DNA from: Pseudomonas matsuisoli
GTDB lineage: Bacteria; Pseudomonadota; Gammaproteobacteria; Pseudomonadales; Pseudomonadaceae
Length of the DNA stretch: 64,000 bases
NCBI RefSeq assembly: GCF_014647635.1
Contig: NZ_BMPO01000005.1
Coordinates: forward strand, 132,174-196,173
Reading direction: 5' to 3'
Position numbers and translations under genes: made by a program. The notes beneath the pieces are model-generated. The model did no database searches and had not been told where the DNA came from. It saw only the letters and a list, made by a program, of their open reading frames with translations. Each line of letters opens with the position of its first letter. The first letter of the stretch is position 1. Shown in pieces: positions 54,285 through 63,176 of this stretch.

Positions 54285-55118
54285 ATGCAGACTATCGAAA
54301 CACACGACGGGCTTTCCCTGCCCAAGCTCGGGCTCGGCACGTGGCCGACGAAAGATGAGGAATGTCGTTCCGCCGTGCTCTCGGCGCTCGAACTGGGCTA
54401 TCGCCATATCGATACGGCGGCTGCGTATGAGAACGAAGACGCCGTCGGCACGGCGATTCAGCAGTCATCGATAGCACGGGAAGAACTTCGTCTCACCACC
54501 AAGATCTGGTGGGACCAACTGCAACCGGATGCCATGCGTGCCTCGACGGAAAGCAGCTTGCGCAAGCTGAAGACGGATTACGTGGACCTTCTGATGATCC
54601 ACTGGCCCGGACAGGACTGGGAACCGCAGCGCGCCCTGGAAACACTGGCGGCGCTCAAGGAAGAAGGCAAAGCCCGCCACATCGGCGTCGCCAATTTCCC
54701 TCTGGCCCTGCTTCGTCAGACGGTCGAAGAGTTCGGCATCGTGCCAGCAGCCCTTCAGGTCGAATACCACGTGCTATTAGGTCAGCGCGCACTGCTCGAC
54801 TACACCCAGCAGCACAAGATGGCCTTCGTCGCCTATTGCCCGCTGGCGCGTATGCGGGTCAGCGAAGTGCCGCAGATCCTCACCGTCGCGGCCAAGCATT
54901 ACGTGAAGCCAACCACCGTCGCGCTCAAATGGCTTCTCATGCAGCCCAACGTCGCGGCCATTCCGAAGGCCTCGGGCCGCGAAAATCAAAAGACGAACCT
55001 CGAAGCGCTCGACCTGCCGCTGACGGACGACGATCTCACCGTCTTGAACGGCTTGCCGAAGAACCAGCGTCTGGTCGATCCCGAATTCGCACCTAAATGG
55101 GACCCGCTGGATACCTGA
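54285..55118 (+). CDS. Aldo/keto reductase, 2,5-diketo-D-gluconate reductase type
   Basis: A 277-residue NADPH-dependent reductase of the AKR5-like group (DkgB-type). The catalytic tetrad is complete: D43 and Y48 in HIDTAAAYENEDAVG, K73 in TTKIWW and H106 in DLLMIHWPG. The NADPH-binding C-terminal part shows IPKASGRENQKTNLEALD. ATG at 54285 follows GGAGAC. Substrates of such enzymes are small aldehydes, methylglyoxal or keto-sugars. A terminator follows. Confidence 0.92.
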   Translation: MQTIETHDGLSLPKLGLGTWPTKDEECRSAVLSALELGYRHIDTAAAYENEDAVGTAIQQSSIAREELRLTTKIWWDQLQPDAMRASTESSLRKLKTDYVDLLMIHWPGQDWEPQRALETLAALKEEGKARHIGVANFPLALLRQTVEEFGIVPAALQVEYHVLLGQRALLDYTQQHKMAFVAYCPLARMRVSEVPQILTVAAKHYVKPTTVALKWLLMQPNVAAIPKASGRENQKTNLEALDLPLTDDDLTVLNGLPKNQRLVDPEFAPKWDPLDT

Positions 55119-55133
55119 GGAACGCAATCGCCG

Positions 55134-55162
55134 GGTGGAATCCCGAGGGGCTTCCACCTTTT
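55134..55162 (+). terminator. Rho-independent terminator after AKR gene
   Basis: GGTGGAA (55134-55140) pairs with TTCCACC (55152-55158), followed by TTTT. The stem resembles half of the GGTGGAA...TTCCACCCTAC repeat family (26215-26244), so a repeat may have been taken over as terminator. Confidence 0.6.
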
Positions 55163-55244
55163 ACCGCGAACGATTGACGCGAAACAGCAACGCGGTGTCG
55201 CGTTGCTCTCCCCCACCGCCGATCTACCTCTTCTCTCTACGCTA

Positions 55245-55339
55245 TGTGGGAGCGGGCCATGCCCGCGAGGTGTTGCGCCCGGGATTTGCTGAAGTTCCAT
55301 TGAGGGCATGGCGGATGGCCGCCCCGCCCGCTCCCACAA
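55245..55339. repeat. REP unit pair
   Basis: GTGGGAGCGGGCCATGCCCG with one leading T (55245-55265) matches the 30-base units at 19165 and 19278 over most of its length. A facing half-unit GCCGCCCCGCCCGCTCCCAC lies about 55 bases on. Both precede the MFS gene. Confidence 0.6.
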
Positions 55340-55410
55340 GCAGCGTCGAATCCACTCTCCTGGTTCTACGCGCGTTATCCTCCGTTTTTCTCGATTGCCG
55401 TGAGCCGCAC

Positions 55411-56826
55411 GTGTCGCTACCCCGCCATTCCATCGTTGCCTTCATCGTGGCAGCGACCTTCTTCATGGAAAACCTCGATGCCACCGTCATCGCCACCGCG
55501 TTGCCGGCCATTGCGGAATCGTTCGGCAGACAGCCCGTCGATCTGAACATCGGCATCACGGCCTACGTTTTGGCGATCGCCGTCTTCATTCCCATCAGCG
55601 GATGGATCGCGGAACGCTTCGGCCCCCATCGCGTGTTCACCGCCGCCATCGCCGTGTTCACGCTCGCGTCCATCGCCTGCGGCGCCGCGCAAACGCTCGA
55701 GCAATTTGTACTCGCCCGAGTGGCGCAGGGCATTGGCGGCGCCATGATGGTGCCGGTTGGCCGGCTGGTGGTTTTGCGTATCACCGAAAAGAAAGACCTG
55801 GTACAGGCGGTCGCGTACATCACCTGGCCCGGCCTCATCGCACCGATTCTGGGGCCGCCGGTAGGCGGGCTCATCACCACCTATGCTTCCTGGCCGTGGA
55901 TCTTCTACCTGAATGTGCCGCTGGGGCTGATCGCCATGTATTTCGCCTGGACGCTGACGCCACGAGATATCACCTTCGCGCCACGCCCGCTCGATCTCAC
56001 CGGCTTTCTTTTGTTGGGCGGCGGGTGCGCTGCCCTGTTGTACGGCGTCGAGCAGTCCGGCCTGGGCCATGCAATTGCACCCAGCCTGGCCTGGGTCACG
56101 GCAGGCATCGCGCTGATACTTACCGCCGCATGGCACATGCGCCGTGCAACGCATCCGTTGATCGATCTTTCCAACCTGCGCGAACCGAATTACCGCGTGG
56201 CGCTGGCCGGGGGCTCGCTGTTTCGCATGAGCATCAATGCGGCGCCATTCCTACTTCCCCTGACGTTTCAATTGGCATTCGGCATGAATCCTTTCCATGC
56301 TGGCCTCCTTCTGCTCGCGCTGTTCGCCGGTAACCTTGCGATCAAGCCTGCGACCACCGCGATCATGAAGCGCTTCGGCCTGCGCCGGGTCCTGATCGTC
56401 AATGGCTTGCTCTGCGCATTCAGCTTGAGCCTTTTCGCGCTGCTCTCGCCCGCTTGGCCGCTGGCGGCGACCCTTGCGCTGCTGTTCGTCAGCGGCCTGT
56501 TCCGCTCACTGCAGTTCACCGCGAACAACACGCTCGCGTTCGCCGACATTCCCAAACCAAAGATGAGCCATGCTTCGACGCTGTTCAGCGCTACTTTCCA
56601 ATTGTCCATAGGCATGGGCGTCGCGGTCGGCGCGCTGGCATTGCGGGCCGCCATGAGCTGGAATGGACATGCCGAACCCGCGCTTGCGGACTTTCAAGTG
56701 GCCTTTCTCGTGGTCGCGGCCATTGGCCTTCTGGGCACACTGGACGCATTCTGGCTCAAGCGCGACGCCGGCGACCATGTGACGGGACACAACGCAAAAA
56801 GTGAACAGGCCGCACACCGGTCTTAA
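55411..56826 (+). CDS. MFS transporter, DHA2/EmrB-QacA family
   Basis: A 471-residue drug:proton antiporter with about 14 hydrophobic segments. Signatures are FFMENLDATVIATALPAIAESFG (helix 1), GWIAERFGPHRVFTAAI and the antiporter motif WPGLIAPILGPPVGGLITTYASWPWIFYLNVPLG (helix 5). GTG at 55411 was taken as start because it gives the normal short N terminus; upstream codons read through REP sequence. No membrane-fusion partner is present. It is followed after 29 bases by two glutathione transferase genes, suggesting one unit handling a toxic compound and its conjugate. Confidence 0.87.
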   Translation: MSLPRHSIVAFIVAATFFMENLDATVIATALPAIAESFGRQPVDLNIGITAYVLAIAVFIPISGWIAERFGPHRVFTAAIAVFTLASIACGAAQTLEQFVLARVAQGIGGAMMVPVGRLVVLRITEKKDLVQAVAYITWPGLIAPILGPPVGGLITTYASWPWIFYLNVPLGLIAMYFAWTLTPRDITFAPRPLDLTGFLLLGGGCAALLYGVEQSGLGHAIAPSLAWVTAGIALILTAAWHMRRATHPLIDLSNLREPNYRVALAGGSLFRMSINAAPFLLPLTFQLAFGMNPFHAGLLLLALFAGNLAIKPATTAIMKRFGLRRVLIVNGLLCAFSLSLFALLSPAWPLAATLALLFVSGLFRSLQFTANNTLAFADIPKPKMSHASTLFSATFQLSIGMGVAVGALALRAAMSWNGHAEPALADFQVAFLVVAAIGLLGTLDAFWLKRDAGDHVTGHNAKSEQAAHRS

Positions 56827-56855
56827 CGACAGCAACACATTCCAAGAGGCGTCTT

Positions 56856-57545
56856 ATGATCGATCTCTACTACTGGACCACCCCCAACGGCCACAAAGCG
56901 ACCCTGCTGTTGGAAGAGCTTGGCGTGGACTACCGCATCGTTCCGGTCAATATCAGTCAGGGCGATCAGTTCAAACCTGAATTTCTCGCCATTTCCCCGA
57001 ACAATCGAATCCCCGCCATCGTCGACCACGCACCCGCGGACGGCGGCGAACCGTTGTCGGTATTCGAATCCGGCGCCATCCTGCAATACCTCGCGGAGAA
57101 GACGGGTCGGTTCCTACCGACCGACATCCGCGGACGGGCAGAGGTCATGCAGTGGCTGTTCTGGCAGATGGGTGGCCTGGGTCCCATGGCGGGGCAGAAT
57201 CACCACTTCGTCCAATATGCGCCGGAGAAGATCCCCTACGCCATCGACCGCTACGTCAACGAAACACGTCGTCTGTATAGCGTCCTCGACAAGCGCTTGG
57301 CCGATCGAGAGTTCGTTGCAGGCGAGTATTCGATTGCCGACATGGCCTGTTATCCATGGTTAGTGCCCTACGAGCGCCAGCAGCAGGATTTGAACGAATT
57401 CGCCAACCTCAAACGCTGGTTCGAAACGATAAAAGCGCGCCCTGCCACCGTACGCGCCTATGCACAAGCAGAAAAAATCAACGGAACACCCACGGTTACC
57501 GACGCATCACGCTCGGTATTGTTTGGCCAAAGAGGACGCACATGA
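56856..57545 (+). CDS. yfcG: YfcG-like glutathione transferase / disulfide-bond oxidoreductase
   Basis: A 229-residue Nu-class glutathione transferase. The N-terminal thioredoxin domain (MIDLYYWTTPNGHKATLLLEELGVDYRIVPVNISQGDQFKPEFLAISPNNRIPAIVD) and the helical domain (FWQMGGLGPMAGQNHHFVQYAPEKIPYAIDRY) are typical of YfcG/YghU, which reduce disulfides and organic hydroperoxides with two glutathiones. Its TGA overlaps the ATG of the next transferase gene, so both are translated together. Confidence 0.92.
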   Translation: MIDLYYWTTPNGHKATLLLEELGVDYRIVPVNISQGDQFKPEFLAISPNNRIPAIVDHAPADGGEPLSVFESGAILQYLAEKTGRFLPTDIRGRAEVMQWLFWQMGGLGPMAGQNHHFVQYAPEKIPYAIDRYVNETRRLYSVLDKRLADREFVAGEYSIADMACYPWLVPYERQQQDLNEFANLKRWFETIKARPATVRAYAQAEKINGTPTVTDASRSVLFGQRGRT

Positions 57546-58240
57546 GCACGACCATCCGCCTTTACGAACTCACCGGCGCTGACGAACACGTCCAGTTCAG
57601 CCCTTACTGCTGGCGCAGCCGCTATGCCCTCGCCCATAAGGGGCTTTCGGTCGAGACTCAACCCTGGCGTTTCAGTGACAAAGAGGCGATCGCCTTCAGC
57701 GGTCAGGGCAAGGTGCCTGTGCTCGTCGATGGCGAGCAGACGGTAAACGACAGCTGGGCCATCGCTGAATACCTCGAGCGCACGTATCCGGACTGCCCCT
57801 CGTTGTTCGGAGAAGACACAGCCCGCGCCTTGACGCGCTTCATCAATAACTGGACCGACGGTGTCGTGCACCCGCCGCTGGCGAGACTGCTGCTGCCGGA
57901 CATCCACAACATTCTGGCCAGCGGCGATCGTGATTATTTTCAGTCGACCCGTGAGGCCATGTTGGGCGCATCATTCGAAACGCTACGTACCGAGCGCGAA
58001 CAGTGGCTTAAAGCGTTCCGGACCGCCTTGGCCCCCCTGCGCCGGACCTTGGAGGTACAGCCCTATCTTGCTGGCGAAACCCCGGCCTACGCGGACTACA
58101 TCCTCGCCGGCACCTTCCAATGGGCACGGGTGTGCAGCGCGCAAAACCTTCTCGAAAGCGAAGACCCCGTCGCGGCCTGGCGCGAGCGCATGCTGGATGC
58201 TCACGGTGGATTCGCGCGAAAGGCGTCGCTGGCGTATTGA
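57542..58240 (+). CDS. Glutathione S-transferase, beta-etherase-like
   Basis: A 232-residue glutathione transferase. The N terminus MSTTIRLYELTGADEHVQFSPYCWRSRYALAHKGLSVETQPW resembles the LigE/LigF-type beta-etherases and their relatives more than the common classes, with the active-site segment FSPYCWRSR. VPVLVDGEQTVNDSWAIAEYLERTYPDCPSLF is the glutathione site. It overlaps the yfcG-like gene by four bases. Actual etherase activity is not implied; many relatives have unknown substrates. Confidence 0.85.
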   Translation: MSTTIRLYELTGADEHVQFSPYCWRSRYALAHKGLSVETQPWRFSDKEAIAFSGQGKVPVLVDGEQTVNDSWAIAEYLERTYPDCPSLFGEDTARALTRFINNWTDGVVHPPLARLLLPDIHNILASGDRDYFQSTREAMLGASFETLRTEREQWLKAFRTALAPLRRTLEVQPYLAGETPAYADYILAGTFQWARVCSAQNLLESEDPVAAWRERMLDAHGGFARKASLAY

Positions 58241-58685
58241 CCGTAGAACGGGACCACCCGTAACAGCGTTACGCGGGTTCCACCCGCCCTATGGAATCGC
58301 GAAGGGTTTCTACCGGTCACCGCGACTAGCACAGAGGCCACCCGTTGTGGACGAGGTGGCTGAAAAACAGCATTCGCGGCCAAGGCGGATGGCCGCCCCG
58401 CCGCTCCTACAAAAGGCAATGCGCGCCACCGTTCACGATGAGTGCGATCCGCTTTTCTGTAGGGGCGGCCTTGGCCGCGAATGCGATCTACCTAACAAAC
58501 GAAATCTGTCGCAAGCAACGAATGGCCGCACCTGCAACCCGTAGGCCGCAATCCCGAAAGATTCCATCGGTTTCCATGCATTGATCCACTGATTACCGGT
58601 ACGCGCCGAACGGTGGATTACGCCACCGTCAAACCGTAGACCGGGTGAAACCCGGGAGCCCCTCAACGTCGGCTACGCTTACGCT
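58241..58685. repeat. 445-base intergenic region rich in REP-like units
   Basis: Between convergent GST and helicase genes. It contains ACGCGGGTTCCACCCGCCCTA (about 58270-58291), an inverted pair of units CGGCCAAGGCGGATGGCCGCCCCGC with CTCCTACAAAAG (58376-58415) and TTCTGTAGGGGCGGCCTTGGCCGCGAATGCGAT (58454-58487), and GTAGACCGGGTGAAACCCGGGAGC (about 58637-58660). No protein gene was seen. Confidence 0.6.
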
Positions 58686-60650
58686 CTACGACAAACGTTG
58701 CACCGCACCCTGCCGCTTGCGCGTATACCAAAACACACGGCTCACGCCGCGAGTAATGGCGACATAGCCTAGACGCAAGGCCTCGTCCGCCATTGCCTGG
58801 TCGTAACTGTTCCGAAAGAATCCGCTGTGTGCGTACAACGCGTTACGCAATGGATGTTTCTCGCCCGGCAGGCAATCGTCGACGATGATCGCCACTTCGC
58901 CTTGCAGCCCCTTGGCGCGGTGGATGGTGAGCGCTTTGACCGGCAATGCCGCATCCAGCTTTTTGCGAATGCCCGCGAGTGGCTCGTTACGCCGGCCCAG
59001 CACCAGTACCGCCGTCCGATCACATCCGGGGCGTACGCTGACCTCGTCGCACTGCGCACGAATCTGTGCGATCAAGTCAGGTAGCCCGTTCGCCAGATCG
59101 AACCCGGCGATCACTTTCACGCCATGGTCGCCCGGCTGCATGCTTTTGTGCGCATGGCAGGTCTTCTCCTGCTTGAACGCCACGTCGGCCAGGACTTTCT
59201 CCGCATCTCGGATGACAGGCTCGATGGAGCGGTAGTTGGTCGCAAGTGTCAGCACAGAACTTTTGCCAGCCTTGCCCCGGCTGGTGAAATGCCGGTCGAA
59301 ATCCATGAACAGCTCGGGCGAGCTGCCGCGCCAACCGTAGATGGATTGCCAGTCGTCCCCGATCGCCATCAGGCTGACAGGCTCGCCCTGCTTCGCCAGT
59401 TGCCGATGTAGCGCCTGGAGCCATTGGACGATCTGCGGCGAGATGTCCTGGAACTCATCGATCGCGAGATGCGTGAACGGCAGCAACGCAGCGAGCGGCA
59501 CATCACCCTTCGCTAACCGCTCGGTCAATGCCTGAAAGCCGTCATTGAACGTGCGCACGTCGCGCTTCGCGAGCAGCGTCTGAAAGGCTTGCCAGAACCG
59601 CTTCAATGCTTCGAGAAAGACGCGTTCCTTGCGCGAGCATTCGAGCGCTTTGACGTCCAACGTGTCGATCCTCAGCCCGATGCTTTCGATGAACCCGGCC
59701 TGTTGGTAGAAGACCTCGAACAAGGGTACGGCGGTGAATTCGCCGGCAAGTTTGAAGACATCCTCTGGCGCCTTTAGCTTGCCTTTTCCCTCGATCGGTT
59801 CAGGTGCGGGAAGGCCCAGCAGCGTATGGACCTGACTACGGAACGTCTCATCGGCGGCATACGCCTGTCCGTAGGCCAGCTTTAGCAGCTTGTGCTGGGG
59901 CGGCCTCAGGCGCCCGCCCGCGAGCGGGTTGTCCGGCTCGTCGCTCGATACTTCATCCAACTGCTCGAACCAGCCGGCAGGCGGCAAAACCTCCCGAGCC
60001 ATCGCAGCCATCGCCGCGTGGAACGTTCGCACCATCGAGCGGGCTTGGGTGCCGTCCAGCTCAAAACTCCAGAACGAAAGGACCCGGGTAAGGCGTTCGC
60101 GCAGCTCTGCGCATGAGGCGTTGGTGAAGGAGATGACGGTCAATCGCTCAGGCGGCAGGTTCAAATGACACAGCATGAAGACGATACGCAGCACCAACGT
60201 GGTCGATTTGCCAGAGCCGGCGCCCGCGAAGATGCGCGTCGCATGGTGCCGAGACAGGATCATCGCCCACTGCTCGTCCGAGGGCGCACCGATCACACCG
60301 GCTTCTACTGCTGCGGCGACGCGCTCGCGCATCGCCTGAACCTGCGCGGCATCAATACTCATCCGCTTCGCAGGATAGATACCCGGAGCGGCATTGGAGG
60401 GCTTCCGAGAGGATGGCGTTCGCTTCCGCTCACCGTTTTTCGCGGAGGTCGACACCGACTTGCTGGCAGAGACCTTGCCGCCACCCTTGGCGCGCTTGGC
60501 AGGCTTGGCCTTTTTCCCCGCCCCACGCTCTGCCGCCATCCCGTCATGACGTAGTGAGCCCTTTTCATCGAGGTAAGCACGGGTACGTGGGAAGTAACGT
60601 GCGAGCGTGCCGCGAAACAGTGACGCGTAGCGCTCGAAAACCGAAGCCAT
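58686..60650 (-). CDS. UvrD/Rep-family SF1 DNA helicase with lysine-rich N-terminal segment
   Basis: A 654-residue superfamily 1A helicase. All motifs are visible: Q-like PSDEQWAMI, Walker A FAGAGSGKSTT (141-151), Ia TVISFTNASCAELRERL, II AIDEFQDISP, III MAIGDDWQSIYGWRG, IV ATNYRS, V IHRAKGLQGEVAII and VI YVAITRGVSRVF. The N-terminal 100 residues are unusual: residues 41-90 are rich in Lys, Ala and Ser (AGKKAKPAKRAKGGGKVSAS...) and are probably disordered. It is shorter than UvrD (about 720). ATG at 60650 was chosen; the frame's earlier part is antisense to the FKBP gene. A role in DNA repair is inferred. Confidence 0.9.
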   Translation of the reverse strand: MASVFERYASLFRGTLARYFPRTRAYLDEKGSLRHDGMAAERGAGKKAKPAKRAKGGGKVSASKSVSTSAKNGERKRTPSSRKPSNAAPGIYPAKRMSIDAAQVQAMRERVAAAVEAGVIGAPSDEQWAMILSRHHATRIFAGAGSGKSTTLVLRIVFMLCHLNLPPERLTVISFTNASCAELRERLTRVLSFWSFELDGTQARSMVRTFHAAMAAMAREVLPPAGWFEQLDEVSSDEPDNPLAGGRLRPPQHKLLKLAYGQAYAADETFRSQVHTLLGLPAPEPIEGKGKLKAPEDVFKLAGEFTAVPLFEVFYQQAGFIESIGLRIDTLDVKALECSRKERVFLEALKRFWQAFQTLLAKRDVRTFNDGFQALTERLAKGDVPLAALLPFTHLAIDEFQDISPQIVQWLQALHRQLAKQGEPVSLMAIGDDWQSIYGWRGSSPELFMDFDRHFTSRGKAGKSSVLTLATNYRSIEPVIRDAEKVLADVAFKQEKTCHAHKSMQPGDHGVKVIAGFDLANGLPDLIAQIRAQCDEVSVRPGCDRTAVLVLGRRNEPLAGIRKKLDAALPVKALTIHRAKGLQGEVAIIVDDCLPGEKHPLRNALYAHSGFFRNSYDQAMADEALRLGYVAITRGVSRVFWYTRKRQGAVQRLS

Positions 60651-60738
60651 AAAACCGATCCGCCTATGAATGCGCGCGAATGATATCGCTGCTGAACGGA
60701 AGGGCCCAGAATGTCGGCTTTTCGATATGGACCAACCG

Positions 60739-61080
60739 ATGACCGACACCCTGCAAATCGAAGACCTCCAACTTGGCGACGGCAAGGCTGTCGTGAAAGG
60801 CGCCCTCATCACCACCCACTACACCGGCTGGCTCGAAGACGGCACCGTGTTCGATTCGTCCCTCGAAAAGGGGCGCCCTTTCCAATGTGTGATCGGCACG
60901 GGGCGCGTCATCAAAGGCTGGGATCAAGGCCTGATGGGCATGAAGGTCGGCGGCAAACGCAAGCTCTTCGTCCCCGCCCACCTGGCTTATGGTGAGCGCC
61001 AGGTAGGTGCGCATATTTCGCCGAACTCGAACCTCATCTTCGAAATCGAGCTGCTGGAAGTGCTTACCCGAGAGGATTGA
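60739..61080 (+). CDS. FKBP-type peptidyl-prolyl cis-trans isomerase
   Basis: A 113-residue single-domain FKBP. The fold is clear: VVKGALITTHYTGWLEDGTVFDSSLEKGRPFQCVIGTGRVIKGWDQGLMGMKVGGKRKLFVPAHLAYGERQVG and the end PNSNLIFEIELLEVL. Prolyl isomerase residues (Y, D, V-I, W, Y) are in place. No signal peptide is present, so it is cytoplasmic. Start ATG at 60739 gives MTDTLQIEDLQLGDG; an ATG 12 bases upstream is equally possible since neither has a strong ribosome site. Confidence 0.93.
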   Translation: MTDTLQIEDLQLGDGKAVVKGALITTHYTGWLEDGTVFDSSLEKGRPFQCVIGTGRVIKGWDQGLMGMKVGGKRKLFVPAHLAYGERQVGAHISPNSNLIFEIELLEVLTRED

Positions 61081-61098
61081 GCGCCGCTAATTAACGAA

Positions 61099-62022
61099 CT
61101 ATTGCCGAGGCGAGAACAGGTCGGGACCCACATCTTTTACATAGTCGACGAACGCCCGAAGCGGCCCAGGCAGCAAGCGCCGTCCGGGGTAGTACAGGAA
61201 CGGCCCGGAGAAACTGACCCACCAGGGCTCAAGCACGGGCATCAGGCGGCCGTCATCGAAATACGGCTGCAACCAGTCTTCGAACAAGAACACGATGCCA
61301 CTTCCGGCCAATGCCATGTCGACCATGAGGTCCGCCCCGCCCCCTAAACGCACCTCCAGTGGGCCATTCGGATCGAACTCCACGCGTTGACCGTCGCGCT
61401 CGAACTCCCATGTGGCCAACGCGCCGCTGGAAAAGCGGCCACGCATGCAAGCGTGTTCGAGCAGATCATTTGGATGAGCCGGATGACCACAACGCGTCAG
61501 ATAAGCCGGTGACGCTGCAGCCGCATAGCGCTGAACGCGGGGCCCGATGGGTATGGCGATCATGTCCTGCTCCAGCCGTTCGCCATAGCGGATGCCCGCA
61601 TCACAGCCGCTGGTGAGCACATCGACAAAGCTGTCTTCCGCGGTGATCTGCACCTGGATATTGGGATAGGCCTCTACGAAGCCAGGCAGAATCCTGGGCA
61701 ACACGAGCCTGGAAGCCACGACTGGCACGTTCAGCTTGAGCGTGCCGACGGGGCTATCACGAAAGCCATTGACCACGTCCAGCGCATCACTCACCTCGGC
61801 CAATGCGGGCGAAACACGTTCGAGCAAATGACGCCCCACCTCGGTCAGCACGACACTGCGCGTACTGCGGTGCAACAACCGCACGCCAAGCTGTGTTTCG
61901 AGCCGGCGCACGGCATCGCTCAATCGCGAAGCACTCGCACCGCTGCGTCGCGCTCCATCACGAAAACCACCCGCATTGGCGACCGCGAGAAAAGCCCGCA
62001 GGTCATTCAAGTCGATATTCAT
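61099..62022 (-). CDS. LysR family transcriptional regulator
   Basis: A 307-residue LysR regulator. The winged helix-turn-helix (MNIDLNDLRAFLAVANAGGFRDGARRSGASASRLSDAVRRLETQLGVRLLHRSTRSVVLTEVG) is followed by a substrate-binding domain of the kind common in pseudomonads (VGTLKLNVPVVASRLVLPRILPGFVEAYPNIQVQI and CDAGIRYGERLEQDMIAIPIGPRVQR). It is divergent from an aldo/keto reductase gene, 95 bases apart, and most likely controls it. Confidence 0.93.
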   Translation of the reverse strand: MNIDLNDLRAFLAVANAGGFRDGARRSGASASRLSDAVRRLETQLGVRLLHRSTRSVVLTEVGRHLLERVSPALAEVSDALDVVNGFRDSPVGTLKLNVPVVASRLVLPRILPGFVEAYPNIQVQITAEDSFVDVLTSGCDAGIRYGERLEQDMIAIPIGPRVQRYAAAASPAYLTRCGHPAHPNDLLEHACMRGRFSSGALATWEFERDGQRVEFDPNGPLEVRLGGGADLMVDMALAGSGIVFLFEDWLQPYFDDGRLMPVLEPWWVSFSGPFLYYPGRRLLPGPLRAFVDYVKDVGPDLFSPRQ

Positions 62023-62117
62023 TGTCCGCCTCTCCGCACAGCTTGTCCGAACTGCATCGGATTGTTGCACAGCGCAGGCAGGCCTAAGGTGGTTTACACC
62101 TACTACGGAGAACGCAC

Positions 62118-62984
62118 ATGACTACGACGACAGATGATTTCGTTACCCTCGGCGAACGCGCCGTCAAACGCATCGGTTACGGAGCGATGCAGCTTGCGGG
62201 CCCCTTTGGCTTCGGCCCTCCAAAGGATCGCGATGGCGCGCTTGCCGTGCTGCGCGCCGCCGTCGATGCTGGCGTGAACCATATCGACACCGCCGACTTC
62301 TATGGCCCTCACACCACCAATCAACTCATCCGTGAAGCGCTACACCCCTACAGCGACGACTTGACCCTCGTCACCAAGGTCAGCGCCAGACGCGGCCCGA
62401 ACGGAGAATGGATACCCGCGTTATCGCCTACCGAACTCACCGCCGCAGTGCACGACAACCTGCGCAATCTGGGCCTCGAACAGCTGCACGTCGTGAACCT
62501 GCGCAGCATGCATGGCGTGCACGAACCTGCTGAAGGCTCGATTGAGGAGGCCATCACCACGCTGGCGGAACTGCGCGAGCAAGGCCTGATTCGCCATATC
62601 GGCGTAAGCAATGTCACGGCGACCCAAGTAGCCGAAGCACGCCGCATCGTTCCGATCGTTTGTGTGCAGAACTTGTACAACATCGTGCATCGTCACGATG
62701 AGCCGCTGATCGACAGCCTCGCGGCTGAAGGTATCGCGTACGTCCCGTTCTTCCCGCTGGGTGGCTTCAACCCATTGCAGTCCAGCGTGCTCGAAGAAGT
62801 CGCTGCCCAGCTGAATGCAACGCCGATGCAGGTCGCCATCGCCTGGCTGCTCAAGCGCTCGTCCAACATCCTGCTGATCCCCGGGACCTCAAATGTTGAA
62901 CACCTGCGGCAGAACCTCGCGGCTGCCGACTTGATCCTGCCAGACGAGGTGATGGCGAAGTTAAATGGGTTGGCGGCTGCCTAA
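62118..62984 (+). CDS. Aldo/keto reductase, YdbC-like
   Basis: A 288-residue oxidoreductase. D57 and Y62 in HIDTADFYGPH and K87 in LVTKVS are the catalytic residues. The usual catalytic histidine position reads HVVNLRSM, with asparagine 127 instead, as I recall for the YdbC-like subgroup. The coenzyme part shows IPGTSNVEHLRQNLAAADL. ATG at 62118 follows GGAGAACGC. The divergent LysR gene is the probable regulator. Confidence 0.9.
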   Translation: MTTTTDDFVTLGERAVKRIGYGAMQLAGPFGFGPPKDRDGALAVLRAAVDAGVNHIDTADFYGPHTTNQLIREALHPYSDDLTLVTKVSARRGPNGEWIPALSPTELTAAVHDNLRNLGLEQLHVVNLRSMHGVHEPAEGSIEEAITTLAELREQGLIRHIGVSNVTATQVAEARRIVPIVCVQNLYNIVHRHDEPLIDSLAAEGIAYVPFFPLGGFNPLQSSVLEEVAAQLNATPMQVAIAWLLKRSSNILLIPGTSNVEHLRQNLAAADLILPDEVMAKLNGLAAA

Positions 62985-63176
62985 GCGCCCTCACGACGAT
63001 ATGCGGGCCTCATCAGAGGCTCTGCATAGCGCGATTACGCGTTTGCCGATGAGCCGCGAGGTCAAAGGCCTAGTGCATATCCGTGCAATGCGGTTGCGGG
63101 CAAAACATTTCAGGCCGCTCAAGCATGCTTGCGCCGGCGATGTGCAGATCACCGGCGCTGGACGTGGTCGCAGTAA

